Origin: Candidatus Eisenbacteria bacterium | GTDB lineage: Bacteria; Eisenbacteria; RBG-16-71-46 | Length of the DNA stretch: 34,214 nt | Assembly (NCBI GenBank): GCA_035712145.1 | Contig: DASTBI010000156.1 | Span: forward strand, 1-34,214 | Direction: 5' to 3' | Part shown: piece by piece, positions 1 to 8,465 of the stretch | Numbering within the stretch: position 1 is the first letter of the stretch | Layout of the letters: every line of letters begins with the position of its first letter | Translations under genes and position numbers: made by a program | Notes under the pieces: generated by a model | Seen by the model: the letters and a program-made list of their open reading frames with translations, nothing else | Told to the model about the DNA's origin: nothing | Database searches by the model: none

Positions 1-113
1 ACACTGATCGCCAAGGCCTCAGCTCCCTCTCGGTTGCTGATCCTTCCCTGCAGCGCGGCTTGAATCAGGCCCAGCCGCCGGGCGTCCCGATTGCCCATGA
101 GTACGAGGTCCAT
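1..113 (-). CDS. Transposase, N-terminal fragment (cut by window edge)
   Basis: Read on the minus strand from an ATG at 113 (second in-frame ATG at 98), the frame stays open to the window edge for 37 codons. It includes MGNRDARRLGL followed by IQAALQGRISNREGAEALAI. This resembles the helix-turn-helix start of transposases of the ISNCY/IS1202 or IS481-like kind, which recognise the element's ends. Only the first 37 residues are visible, so no catalytic residues can be checked. The assignment is supported by the paired direct repeats just upstream (119-134 and 146-161), as expected at an IS terminus. The family is inferred from memory of similar starts and not proven. Confidence 0.5.
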   Translation of the reverse strand, partial: MDLVLMGNRDARRLGLIQAALQGRISNREGAEALAIS

Positions 114-118
114 GGGGG

Positions 119-161
119 GACATTTTCACTGACGCGTTAGCCGGTGACACTTTTACTGACG
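119..161. repeat. Two 16-bp direct repeats at an IS end
   Basis: GACATTTTCACTGACG (119-134) and GACACTTTTACTGACG (146-161) match at 14 of 16 positions and start 27 bp apart. They lie directly upstream of the transposase start, as multiple transposase-binding sites in an IS terminal region usually do. The IS boundary is probably shortly after 161. The exact end and any target duplication cannot be set without the other end. Confidence 0.5.
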
Positions 162-183
162 TTCGACACGGTGTAGCCAGCGC

Positions 184-212
184 TTGGTGACTGTCCCGTC
201 CTGTGGTAAGTT
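184..212 (+). promoter_or_regulatory. Predicted promoter for the kds operon
   Basis: TTGGTG (184-189), a 17-bp spacer, then TAAGTT (207-212) with an extended -10 TG at 204-205. Transcription would start near 219, just where a perfect 6-bp hairpin (CCCGTG/CACGGG, 218-234) begins, leaving an 88-nt leader before kdsB. The promoter is right beside the IS end, so it may be native or a product of the insertion. It is predicted by eye only. Confidence 0.35.
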
Positions 213-306
213 ACCGACCCGTGCTCGACACGGGAAAGAAGTCCACGCCGTCCGAGGTCAGGGGATCAGCCTCGGGCGGCGTGCCCCATTTTGGGCGGGT
301 CGCGTG

Positions 307-1032
307 ATGACCTCCGTGCTCGCCGTCATTCCCGCCCGCTACGCAGCCACGCGCTTTCCCGGCAAGCCGCTCGCGACGCTGTGGGGGAAGCCGATGCTCC
401 AGCACGTCTTCGAGCGCGCCCGGGCGGCGAGCGGGATCGACGCCCTGGTGATCGCCACCGACGACGAGCGGATCGCCGACGCCGCGCGGCGCTTCGGCGC
501 CGAAATCGAGATGACAGGATCGGGGCTGACCAGCGGCACCGATCGCGTGGCCGAAGTGGCGCGGCGCCGCCCGTCGTTCGGCCTGGTGCTGAACCTCCAG
601 GGCGACGAGCCCGAGCTGGATACCGAAGCGGTCGGGCGGCTCACGCAGGTGATGCGGGACGACGATTCGATCCAGATGGGAACGCTCGCGCATCGTGAGG
701 ACGAGGCGTCCACGCTGGCCGCGGATGACGTGGTCAAGGTGGTGGTGGACGGGTCTGGATTCGCGCTCTACTTTAGCCGTGCAGACATCGCACGTGGATC
801 GCGCGGAGGACCGGCGCTGCGGCACGTGGGCGTGTACGGCTTCCGCCGCGACCTGCTGCTCGCCTTTTCGGCATGGCCGGCGAGCGATCTGGAGAAGGCG
901 GAGAGGCTCGAGCAGCTGCGCGCGCTCGAGCATGGCGTGAAGATCAAGGTGGTCACGGGCTCGAAGGCATTCGCGGGAGTCGATACGCCCGAACAGCTCG
1001 AGGCGCTGGAGAGACGCGGCCCGCAAGGATAG
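307..1032 (+). CDS. kdsB: 3-deoxy-manno-octulosonate cytidylyltransferase (CMP-Kdo synthetase)
   Basis: Cytoplasmic enzyme that activates Kdo with CTP to CMP-Kdo for the lipopolysaccharide inner core. The protein has 241 residues, near the family's usual 245-255. Visible motifs are the N-terminal nucleotide-binding segment IPARYAATRFPGKPL, then VIATDDERI, the GTDRVAEV segment and NLQGDEPE. I chose the ATG at 307 because homologues begin a few residues before the IPAR motif. An in-frame ATG at 184 would add 41 residues with no family resemblance and would overlap the predicted promoter; a GTG at 304 is adjacent. No strong Shine-Dalgarno is visible. It is followed after 36 bp by pyrG, whose product supplies the CTP this enzyme uses. 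Confidence 0.93.
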   Translation: MTSVLAVIPARYAATRFPGKPLATLWGKPMLQHVFERARAASGIDALVIATDDERIADAARRFGAEIEMTGSGLTSGTDRVAEVARRRPSFGLVLNLQGDEPELDTEAVGRLTQVMRDDDSIQMGTLAHREDEASTLAADDVVKVVVDGSGFALYFSRADIARGSRGGPALRHVGVYGFRRDLLLAFSAWPASDLEKAERLEQLRALEHGVKIKVVTGSKAFAGVDTPEQLEALERRGPQG

Positions 1033-1068
1033 TCGAGGGCCGAGAGCACAGGAACGGGGGACCGGGAC

Positions 1069-2787
1069 ATGGCCAAGATCGTGGTGGTGACGGGTGGCGT
1101 GGTGTCGTCGCTCGGGAAGGGAATCGCGTCGGCGTCGCTGGGTCTCCTGCTCAAGTCCCGCGGCCTCCGGGTCACGCTGCAGAAGCTCGATCCCTATCTC
1201 AACATCGATCCCGGAACGATGAGCCCGTTCCAGCACGGAGAGGTGTTCGTCACCGACGACGGCGCCGAGACCGATCTCGATCTCGGGCACTACGAGCGGT
1301 TCACGGCGATCTCGGTGACCCGCAGCCACAACGTCACCGCCGGACAGGTCTACGACGCGATCCTCTCCAAGGAGCGGCGCGGTGATTATCTCGGCCGCAC
1401 CGTGCAGGTGATCCCGCACGTGACCGACGAGATCAAGCGCCGCATCCTCTCGCTCGGCCTCACCACGCAGGCGGACGTGCAGATCGTCGAGATCGGCGGC
1501 ACCGTGGGCGACATCGAGTCGCTGCCGTTCCTCGAGGCGGTGCGCCAGCTCAAGCTCGAGCATCGGCGCGACGTGCTCTTCGTGCACGTCACGCTGGTCC
1601 CGTTCATCCGCGCGGCGCGCGAGATGAAGACCAAGCCCACCCAGCACTCGGTCAAGGAGCTGCGTGAGATCGGCATCCAGCCCGACGTGCTGCTGTGCCG
1701 CACCGAGGCCCCTCTCTCGGACGATGTGCGCGAGAAGATCGCGCTCTTCTGCAACGTGCCGACCGAGGCGGTGATCGCGGCGGTCGACGTCGATTCGATC
1801 TACGAGGTGCCGAGCGTGTTCCACGGCGGCGAGCTCGACGCGCTGGTGGTGCGCGAGCTGGGGCTCGAGACGGGGCCACCCGACCTCAAGGCGTGGAACG
1901 AGTACGTGAACCGGGTGAAGAATCCCACCCGCCACTGTGTCATCGGCGTGGTCGGCAAGTACACGCACGTGCGTGACGCGTACAAGAGCATCATCGAGTC
2001 GTTCGTTCATGCCGGCGCCGCCAACGAGGCGCGCGTCGAGCTGCGCTGGATCGAAGGCGAGGACATCGAGAAGCAGGACGCCGCGGCGTACCTGAGCGAC
2101 GTGGACGGGGTGCTGGTGCCGGGCGGGTTCGGCGAGCGCGGGATCGAGGGCAAGATCGCGGCGGCGCGCTACGCGCGCGAGCGGGGAGTGCCGTACTTCG
2201 GGCTGTGTCTGGGCATGCAGGTGGCCACCATCGAATTCGCACGCAACGTGGCGGGCTGGAAGGAAGCCAACTCGAGCGAGTTCGATCCGCAGGCGCCGCA
2301 GAAGGTCATCGACCTGATGGACGAGCAGAGCGGAGTGACCGAAAAGGGCGGCACCATGCGGCTCGGCTCCTTCCGCTGCCAATTGAAGGAGGGCAGCCTC
2401 GCACGCCGCGCCTACGGCAAGCCAGAGATCGAAGAGAGGCACCGGCATCGGTACGAGTTCAACAACCGCTTCGCGGCGCAGCTCCAGTCGCGCGGCCTGG
2501 TGCTGTCCGGCAAGTGCGTGGGCCGCGAGCTGGTCGAGATCGTGGAGCTGCCCGATCATCCGTGGTTCCTCTCGGTCCAGTTCCATCCCGAGCTGAAGTC
2601 TCGGCCGCACGATCCGCATCCGCTGTTCGTGGATTTCGTCCGTGCGGCGCTCGAGCGGCGCCGGGCACGGCTCGGGGACGACGACTACACCGCCGCCGAC
2701 CGCGAAGCCGAGGCCCGGGCGGCGCGCGAGGAAGCCGAAGAAGAGCCGGCGCGTGAGCGCGCCGGCCAGGCGCCGCGCCCGGCATGA
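1069..2787 (+). CDS. pyrG: CTP synthase (glutamine-hydrolysing)
   Basis: Converts UTP, ATP and glutamine to CTP in the cytoplasm. The 572-residue protein starts with the synthetase domain ([20 protein letters not shown], then the [20 protein letters not shown] segment; about 1-265). A class I glutamine amidotransferase domain follows (about 295-540) with nucleophile Cys380 in FGLCLGMQ and the His506/Glu508 pair in [10 protein letters not shown]. The last 30 or so residues form an Ala/Arg/Glu-rich tail, so the protein is somewhat longer than the usual 535-550. A G-rich ribosome site (ACGGGGGACCGGG) precedes the ATG. The stop overlaps the kdsA start (ATGA at 2784-2787), so the two are translationally coupled. 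CTP supply within a Kdo operon makes metabolic sense. Confidence 0.97.
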   Translation: MAKIVVVTGGVVSSLGKGIASASLGLLLKSRGLRVTLQKLDPYLNIDPGTMSPFQHGEVFVTDDGAETDLDLGHYERFTAISVTRSHNVTAGQVYDAILSKERRGDYLGRTVQVIPHVTDEIKRRILSLGLTTQADVQIVEIGGTVGDIESLPFLEAVRQLKLEHRRDVLFVHVTLVPFIRAAREMKTKPTQHSVKELREIGIQPDVLLCRTEAPLSDDVREKIALFCNVPTEAVIAAVDVDSIYEVPSVFHGGELDALVVRELGLETGPPDLKAWNEYVNRVKNPTRHCVIGVVGKYTHVRDAYKSIIESFVHAGAANEARVELRWIEGEDIEKQDAAAYLSDVDGVLVPGGFGERGIEGKIAAARYARERGVPYFGLCLGMQVATIEFARNVAGWKEANSSEFDPQAPQKVIDLMDEQSGVTEKGGTMRLGSFRCQLKEGSLARRAYGKPEIEERHRHRYEFNNRFAAQLQSRGLVLSGKCVGRELVEIVELPDHPWFLSVQFHPELKSRPHDPHPLFVDFVRAALERRRARLGDDDYTAADREAEARAAREEAEEEPARERAGQAPRPA

Positions 2788-3605
2788 AGCGCTTCGCGAT
2801 CGGGGGAGCCGAGGCCGGCTCGCCGCGTCTCCTGATCGTGGCGGGGCCTTGCGTGATCGAAAGCGCCGAGCTGTGCGTGCGCGTCGCCACGCATCTGAAG
2901 ACGCTGTGCGCGGCGCGCGGTCTGCCCTATGTCTTCAAGGCTTCGTACGCCAAGGCCAACCGCTCGAGCGTGCGCTCGTTCCAGGGTCTGCCGCGCCACG
3001 AAGCGCTCGAGATCCTCGGCCGCGTGCGGCGCGAATTACAGATTTCGGTGCTGACCGACGTGCACGAGGAGGACGAGGTCACGGCCGCGGCGCAGGTGGC
3101 CGACGTGCTCCAGATCCCGGCGTTTCTCTCGCGCCAAACCGCCCTGCTCCAGGCGGCGGCGCGCACCGGCCGCGCGGTCAACGTCAAGAAGGGTCAGTTC
3201 ATGGCCCCCGACGACATGCGGCAGGTGGTCGAGAAGCTGACTCAGGCCGGGGGAGAGAAGATCCTGCTCACCGAGCGCGGCACGACGTTCGGCTATCACG
3301 ATCTGGTCGTCGACATGCGCGGGCTCGTCGTCATGCGCGAGCTCGGGTGGCCCGTGCTGTTCGACGCCACGCACAGTCTGCAGCGTCCGGGCGGAGAAGT
3401 GAGCGGCGGCGAGCGGCGTTTCGCGGTGCCGCTGATGCGTGCGGCCGTGGCCTGTGGCGTGGACGGGCTCTTCTTCGAAGCCCATCCGGATCCGGCGCGC
3501 GCGCAGTCCGACGCGGCCACCCAGCTTCCATTGGCCGAGGTCGAGTCGTTCCTCGACGAAGCGCTGGTGGTTCACGAGCGGGTGCGGAACCTGGGTCATG
3601 CCTAG
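2784..3605 (+). CDS. kdsA: 3-deoxy-8-phosphooctulonate synthase (Kdo-8-P synthase), metal-dependent class
   Basis: Condenses phosphoenolpyruvate with arabinose-5-phosphate to Kdo-8-phosphate. It has 273 residues, normal for the family. Signatures are [57 protein letters not shown] and [11 protein letters not shown], with [10 protein letters not shown] near the end. Cys23 of AGPCVIES sits where the metal-independent E. coli enzyme has Asn, so this should be the metal-dependent (Aquifex-like) class. That follows from known family comparisons; activity is not shown. The start overlaps the pyrG stop and the end overlaps the longest possible kdsC reading frame. Confidence 0.96.
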   Translation: MKRFAIGGAEAGSPRLLIVAGPCVIESAELCVRVATHLKTLCAARGLPYVFKASYAKANRSSVRSFQGLPRHEALEILGRVRRELQISVLTDVHEEDEVTAAAQVADVLQIPAFLSRQTALLQAAARTGRAVNVKKGQFMAPDDMRQVVEKLTQAGGEKILLTERGTTFGYHDLVVDMRGLVVMRELGWPVLFDATHSLQRPGGEVSGGERRFAVPLMRAAVACGVDGLFFEAHPDPARAQSDAATQLPLAEVESFLDEALVVHERVRNLGHA

Positions 3606-4302
3606 GCGGGAACGTCCGGTCCGAGCGCGGCCGCAGCGAGCCCGCGGTGAGCGCACGCTGCCCAAGCCGGGACCCCTGACTTCGCCGCGTCCATCGGCGC
3701 CGTCGCCTTCGCCCGAGTCCGTGGTGCGCGACCTCATCGAGCAGACGCCCGGGGTCGCGGCGCCCGATCCGCAGGCATCGCCGCTGCGCGCGGCGCCGAT
3801 CGAAGGGCCGGTGCGGATCCTGTTCATGGACCTCGACGGGACCCTCACCAACGGCGTGATCTCCTACGATACCGTGGGCGACGCGCGCCACTTCGCGATC
3901 CGCGACGGCTTGGCGCTCCAGTGGGCCATGCAGCACGGCATCCGTCCCGTGGTGATCTCCGGCCGGCCATCGAAGGCCGTGGAGTTGCGCATGCAGGACC
4001 TCGGCCTCGAGTACTATCTCGACGTCCAGGACAAGGTGGCGGTCGCCGACGAGGTGCGCCGCCGCGAGAAGGCCGAGTGGCGTCAGTGCGTGATGGTGGG
4101 CGACGATCTGCCCGACGTGGCGCTCATGAAGCAGGTCGGGTGGGCGATCGCCGTGGCCGACGCGGATCCACACGTGAAGAAGTTCGCGCAGAGCGTCACG
4201 GTCGCACGCGCCGGTTACGGCGCAATTCGCGAGGTAGTCGAGCATTTGCTCAAGCACAACGGCGTCTGGCAAAAGGTGCTGGCGCGCTACGAGGCCACAT
4301 GA
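3598..4302 (+). CDS. kdsC: 3-deoxy-manno-octulosonate-8-phosphatase (HAD superfamily)
   Basis: Removes the phosphate from Kdo-8-phosphate to give Kdo. HAD motifs are clear: MDLDGTLTNG (nucleophile Asp78 counted from the ATG at 3598), VVISGRPS and MVGDDLPDVALM. The core is about 160 residues and begins at VRILFMDLDG. With the ATG at 3598, which overlaps the kdsA stop by 8 bp, the protein has 234 residues and a Pro/Arg-rich extension of about 70 residues. GTG starts at 3721 (193 aa) or 3811 (163 aa) would give the normal family length. I keep the upstream ATG because of the coupling pattern of this operon, but the true start is uncertain. The end overlaps kdsD through ATGA. Confidence 0.9.
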   Translation: MPRRERPVRARPQRARGERTLPKPGPLTSPRPSAPSPSPESVVRDLIEQTPGVAAPDPQASPLRAAPIEGPVRILFMDLDGTLTNGVISYDTVGDARHFAIRDGLALQWAMQHGIRPVVISGRPSKAVELRMQDLGLEYYLDVQDKVAVADEVRRREKAEWRQCVMVGDDLPDVALMKQVGWAIAVADADPHVKKFAQSVTVARAGYGAIREVVEHLLKHNGVWQKVLARYEAT

Positions 4303-5438
4303 GCCGAACGACGAAGCGAACAGGCAAGACCCGCCGCGTGACCAACGGGGCGGGCAACGGACGGGCGATTCCCGAACGCGAAGCCGAGCCGTTGGCGCGT
4401 GCTCCGAAATCATCCGCTCGACGCGTCAGGCACGCCGCCGCAGCTCCGAAGAGCGCGGCCGTCGACCTCGTCGAGCTGGCCCGCAAAGTCGTGCGCACCG
4501 AGGCCGCGGCGGTCGCGGCCCTCGAAGCGCGCATCGGTCCCGAATTCCTGCGTGCCGTCGACCTCCTGGCCGGCTGCCGCGGGAAGGTCATCGTTTCGGG
4601 AGTGGGGAAGTCGGGCCTGCTGGCCCACAAGCTCGCAGCGACGCTCACCAGCACCGGCACGCCCGCCGTGTTCATGCACCCGGTGGATGCGCTCCACGGC
4701 GACTCTGGCTTGTTCATGCCCGGTGACGTGGCGCTGTTCATCTCGAAGAGCGGCGGCAGCGAGGAGCTGCTGGCCCTGCTCCAGTACCTCGAGCGCCACG
4801 CGATTCCACTGGTCAGCGTCATCGCCACGCCGGGTTCCGCGCTCGGCCGGAGGAGCAGTGTCACGCTGGTGACGGGTCCATTGCGTGAGGCGTGCCCGAT
4901 GGATCTGACGCCGACCACGAGCGTCACCGCCGCGCAGGTGATGGGCGATTGCCTCGCCGTGGCGCTGCTCGAACGCCGCGGCTTCCGCGCCGAAGACTTC
5001 CGCTTCCTCCATCCCGGCGGCGTGATCGGCGGCGTGGCCTCGCGCCGGATCGAGGAGCTGATGCACGAGGGAAGCGCCATGCCGAAGGTGCCGGTCACGG
5101 CCTCGCTTCGCGAGGTCATGCTCGAGATCATGGACAAGCGCCTCGGCATCACCACGGTGGTGGATGCCCGGGGAACGCTGCGCGGCGTGGTTTCGGACGG
5201 CGACTTCAAGCGGATCCTCGTGAAGCACGCCGATCCCTGGAAGCTCAAGGCTCAGGACGTGATGAGCAGGAAGCCGTCGACCATCGCCCGCGAGGCTCTC
5301 GTCGCCACCGCCGTGCGCACGATGGAGGACCATCGGCCCGGCCCGATCACCGCTCTGGTGGTGATCGACGACCAGAGGCGGCCGATCGGGGTGCTGCACC
5401 TGCACGACTGTCTTCGCGCGGGTTCTCGAGTTTCGTAG
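4299..5438 (+). CDS. kdsD: Arabinose-5-phosphate isomerase (KdsD/KpsF family)
   Basis: Interconverts ribulose-5-phosphate and arabinose-5-phosphate, the first committed step toward Kdo. The 379-residue protein has a basic, Ala-rich N-terminal stretch of about 55 residues, then a SIS domain (VSGVGKSGLLAHKLAAT, HPVDALHGDSG, ISKSGGSEELL, MDLTPTTSVTAAQVMGDCLA). Two CBS domains follow (about 255-375; VVSDGDFKRIL, QDVMSRKPSTI, GVLHLHDCLRAG). This is the standard KdsD arrangement except for the N-terminal extension, since the family usually has about 320-330 residues. The ATG at 4299 overlaps the kdsC stop; a GTG at 4338 is an alternative. With kdsA, kdsB and kdsC it completes the Kdo branch. Confidence 0.95.
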   Translation: MSRTTKRTGKTRRVTNGAGNGRAIPEREAEPLARAPKSSARRVRHAAAAPKSAAVDLVELARKVVRTEAAAVAALEARIGPEFLRAVDLLAGCRGKVIVSGVGKSGLLAHKLAATLTSTGTPAVFMHPVDALHGDSGLFMPGDVALFISKSGGSEELLALLQYLERHAIPLVSVIATPGSALGRRSSVTLVTGPLREACPMDLTPTTSVTAAQVMGDCLAVALLERRGFRAEDFRFLHPGGVIGGVASRRIEELMHEGSAMPKVPVTASLREVMLEIMDKRLGITTVVDARGTLRGVVSDGDFKRILVKHADPWKLKAQDVMSRKPSTIAREALVATAVRTMEDHRPGPITALVVIDDQRRPIGVLHLHDCLRAGSRVS

Positions 5439-5453
5439 TTCCTTCTCTCCCCC

Positions 5454-5462
5454 TGCTATACT
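5454..5462 (+). promoter_or_regulatory. Extended -10 promoter element before dabA
   Basis: TGCTATACT at 5454-5462 is a near-ideal extended -10 (TG-N-TATACT), 12 bp before the dabA ATG. No convincing -35 lies 16-18 bp upstream. A start near 5469 would leave only about 6 nt of leader, so the mRNA would be almost leaderless, which agrees with the absence of a Shine-Dalgarno. Readthrough from kdsD is also possible. Confidence 0.4.
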
Positions 5463-5474
5463 GCGACCCGCGCG

Positions 5475-8465
5475 ATGCTCCGGCAGCCCATCTCTTCCGA
5501 CGCTGGACCGACGGACGATGCGCTGGCGCGTCTGATCGACCAGCTCGCGCACCTGCTTCCGGCCCAAGGGCCGATCAGCATCTTCATCCATCACAACACG
5601 CTGCACGCGTTCGAGCACCTCGGCTTCGAAGAGGCGGTGGAGCACGCCGCCGAGGAGCTGCAGCGCGAGCCGTATCTCGCCGAAGCCCGGTATCGCGAAA
5701 AGCTCGCGTCGGGCCGCATCCTCGCCAAGGACGTGACGGCGGTGCTCGACGAACACCTCGGGGACCGCGGCGCCGCCGACGTGGAGGGTATTGGCTCCCG
5801 CCTGGAGCTGTGGCAATCCATCGCTCTTCACGGCATTCCTCCGGCGACGGGACCGGAGCTCCTGTGGCTCCTCGACGAGACGGCGGCCCTGTCCCGGTTT
5901 CGCACCGACGTGCCGGCGCCGGCGCGTGCCGCCACGGCCGCGCTGCGCGGTGCCGACGGTGCGAGCGAGGAGCGGCGCAGTGTGCGCCGTCTCTGGAGCG
6001 CCTGCATCGAGGCGGTCCGCCGCGCCGGCGAACTGCCGGCCCGGGCGACAGCCACGCCCGTGCGCCACCGCGACTGGCTCCTTTCCGTCGAGGGTTTCGA
6101 CATCGATGACTGGATCCATCCCCCCCTCATCCGGTTCCTGGCCGGATACCTCGATCAGGGGCTCGCCCACTGGGTGATGCCCGAGCGGAACAGGGGCATC
6201 CACGGTTGCTTCCTGGAGCTCTATTCCACATCGCTCTCCGCCTGGTGTGGCTCCTGGGCGCGCACGCTCCCAAGGCTCGTCGCCGAGGAGCGCCGCGCCT
6301 CACGAACCCCGCTCGAATCGATTGCCCACTCTCTCGCCCAGTTCGGTGTGGCCGCGGACGAACATGAGGACTACCTCGGTGCCGAGCTGCTGGCGCTGCG
6401 AGGATGGGCGGGCATCGTGCGCCAGATCGAGGAGCGGCCGGATCGCGTTCCCGCACGAGATCTCACGGTGACGTTGTGCGGATATCTCGCGGTCCGCCTG
6501 CTGTTCGAGCGTGCCGCCCTGGACGAGGCGTCGCGGCGCCTCTCCTTCGACGGCCCGCTCTCGGATCTGCGCGCCTGGCTGCACGCGCGTCGTCGTCCGA
6601 TCCCCGCGCCGACCGCCATCGACCGCGCGTGGCCGCTGTTTCACGTGGCGCAGCTCTGTGGGCTGGATGCATCGACCGTGGAGCAATGGACGGCCGGGCA
6701 CGTCGCAGCGCTCGAATCCGAGCTGGAAGAGCTCGACGACGTTCGTCGGCGCCGGATTCTGCATCAGGCCTTCGAGAGGACGATCCGTCATCGTCTGTAT
6801 GATGCCCTGATGCAGCACGAGCCACGCCCGCCGGCCGTTCCTCCGGCTTTCCAGGCGGTGTTCTGCATCGACGAGCGCGAGGAATCGTTCCGGCGGCATC
6901 TCGAGGAGGCCGGGCCGGCGTGCGAAACGTTCGGCGCGGCGGGATTCTTCAACGTTGCGATGTATCACCAGAGCGTGTCCGACGCGCACCCGCGGCCGCT
7001 CTGCCCTGTGGCCATCCGCCCCACCCACTATGTCGCCGAAGTGGAGCCGGACAGTGATCGACTCCTGGAACGCTCGCGCCGTCTTCAGCGACGGGCCGCC
7101 GGATTTCTCGGATACAACGTCGACCTGGGCAGTCGTCTGCCTGTTCACGGTGCCGTGCTGATGACCGCGTTCGGCTGGCTGGCGCTGGTACCGCTGGTCC
7201 TCCGCGTCGTGTTCCCGTGGCTCACGTCCCGATGGCGTCGGGTGCACGCGACGACGACCGCGGCGCGAACCCGCCTGCAGCTCGATCGCGAAGAGGAAGC
7301 GCCGCCGCTGGGGAAGTACTCCGGATTCACCGTAAACGAGATGGCGGAAATCGTGCGGCGCGTCCTCGACGACATCGGGATTCGCGATCGCCTCTCGCCG
7401 CTGGTGCTCGTCATCGGCCACGGATCGATCAGTCTGAACAACCCCCACGAGTCGGCGCACGACTGCGGGGCGTGTGGAGGTGGGCGCGGGGGGCCCAACG
7501 CCCGCGCCTTCGCCCAGATGGCCAACGACCCGCGCGTGCGCGAGCTGTTGGCGGCGCAAGGATGGCCCATTCCAGAGACCACCCGGTTCGTGGGGGCGCA
7601 GCGGAACACCTGCAACAATGAGGTCACCTTCTTCGACGAGGATCTGATCACCGCCGATCGAAGGCCGCTCTTCGATCGGGCTTGCGAGGCAATCGAGACG
7701 GCACGGCGGCGCGAGGCGCACGAACGGTGCCGCCGCTTCGATGCGGTGCCGGGCTGGTATCCGCCGCTCGCGGCCCTGGCCCACGTGGAGGGGCGCGCCG
7801 CAGACCTCGCGCAGCCGCGCCCTGAGTACGGCCACGCCACGAACGCATTCTGCGTCATCGGCCGCCGCGCGCGAACGCGCGGGCTGTTTCTCGACCGCCG
7901 CGCCTTTCTCGTGTCGTACGATCCGGCGCTCGACAGCGACGGCTCGACTCTCGCGCGGGTCATGGCCGCGGTCGTGCCGGTCGCGGCCGGCATCAGCCTC
8001 GAGTACTACTTCAGCTACGTCGATCCCATCGGCTACGGCTGCGGCACGAAGCTGCCGCACAACGTCACCTCGCTGCTGGGCGTGATGGACGGGGCGCAGA
8101 GCGATCTGCGCACCGGGCTGCCCTGGCAGATGGTCGAGATCCACGAACCCACGCGCCTGGCGATCGTCGTGGAGAGCACGCGGGATCGTCTCCTGAAGGT
8201 CGTCCAGGAGAACGCGGACATCGACCGGCTCGTCCGCCACCGCTGGGTCTGGCTCGCGTCTCTCGATCCGGAATCGGGCGCACTGTGGGAGTTCCGCGGT
8301 CGGGGCTTCATTCCTCGAAAGCCCGAACATGCCCTCTCCATGGTCGTAGGCGACTCTGCAGCGTGGTATCAGGGCAAGCGCGGGTTCCTCCCGCCCGTGG
8401 CGATCGTCCAAGAGACCACGTCGACCCCAGACGGGCGTCCTGCGCCAACCGCCACCTCCGCATGA
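5475..8465 (+). CDS. dabA: Probable inorganic carbon transporter subunit DabA (DUF2309)
   Basis: Peripheral, beta-carbonic-anhydrase-like subunit of the DAB bicarbonate/CO2 accumulation system, thought to trap CO2 as bicarbonate using energy from its membrane partner. The protein has 996 residues, within the family's range. It opens with the family-typical IHHNTLHAFEHLGFEEAV. The predicted zinc-site residues are present: Cys464 and Asp466 in FCIDEREES, His649 in VIGHGS, and Cys664 in HDCGACGGG. Their spacings (2 and 15) equal those reported for Halothiobacillus DabA (C351/D353 and H524/C539). A second Cys667 lies nearby. The N-terminus looks complete and the start is 36 bp after kdsD. The stop overlaps the next gene (ATGA). 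Function is by family; the transported species is not shown. Confidence 0.9.
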   Translation: MLRQPISSDAGPTDDALARLIDQLAHLLPAQGPISIFIHHNTLHAFEHLGFEEAVEHAAEELQREPYLAEARYREKLASGRILAKDVTAVLDEHLGDRGAADVEGIGSRLELWQSIALHGIPPATGPELLWLLDETAALSRFRTDVPAPARAATAALRGADGASEERRSVRRLWSACIEAVRRAGELPARATATPVRHRDWLLSVEGFDIDDWIHPPLIRFLAGYLDQGLAHWVMPERNRGIHGCFLELYSTSLSAWCGSWARTLPRLVAEERRASRTPLESIAHSLAQFGVAADEHEDYLGAELLALRGWAGIVRQIEERPDRVPARDLTVTLCGYLAVRLLFERAALDEASRRLSFDGPLSDLRAWLHARRRPIPAPTAIDRAWPLFHVAQLCGLDASTVEQWTAGHVAALESELEELDDVRRRRILHQAFERTIRHRLYDALMQHEPRPPAVPPAFQAVFCIDEREESFRRHLEEAGPACETFGAAGFFNVAMYHQSVSDAHPRPLCPVAIRPTHYVAEVEPDSDRLLERSRRLQRRAAGFLGYNVDLGSRLPVHGAVLMTAFGWLALVPLVLRVVFPWLTSRWRRVHATTTAARTRLQLDREEEAPPLGKYSGFTVNEMAEIVRRVLDDIGIRDRLSPLVLVIGHGSISLNNPHESAHDCGACGGGRGGPNARAFAQMANDPRVRELLAAQGWPIPETTRFVGAQRNTCNNEVTFFDEDLITADRRPLFDRACEAIETARRREAHERCRRFDAVPGWYPPLAALAHVEGRAADLAQPRPEYGHATNAFCVIGRRARTRGLFLDRRAFLVSYDPALDSDGSTLARVMAAVVPVAAGISLEYYFSYVDPIGYGCGTKLPHNVTSLLGVMDGAQSDLRTGLPWQMVEIHEPTRLAIVVESTRDRLLKVVQENADIDRLVRHRWVWLASLDPESGALWEFRGRGFIPRKPEHALSMVVGDSAAWYQGKRGFLPPVAIVQETTSTPDGRPAPTATSA

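Noticed and set aside
162-306. Minus-strand peptide with PLTSDGVDFFPV between the IS end and kdsB
   Set aside because: Short and unmatched to anything I recognise; it may be a gene relic, but there is no support beyond the open frame.
211-2619. An 802-codon open frame on the minus strand opposite kdsB and pyrG
   Set aside because: It is the antisense of strongly recognisable genes and reads as low-complexity Arg/His/Leu/Asp-rich sequence; GC-rich codon bias creates such frames.
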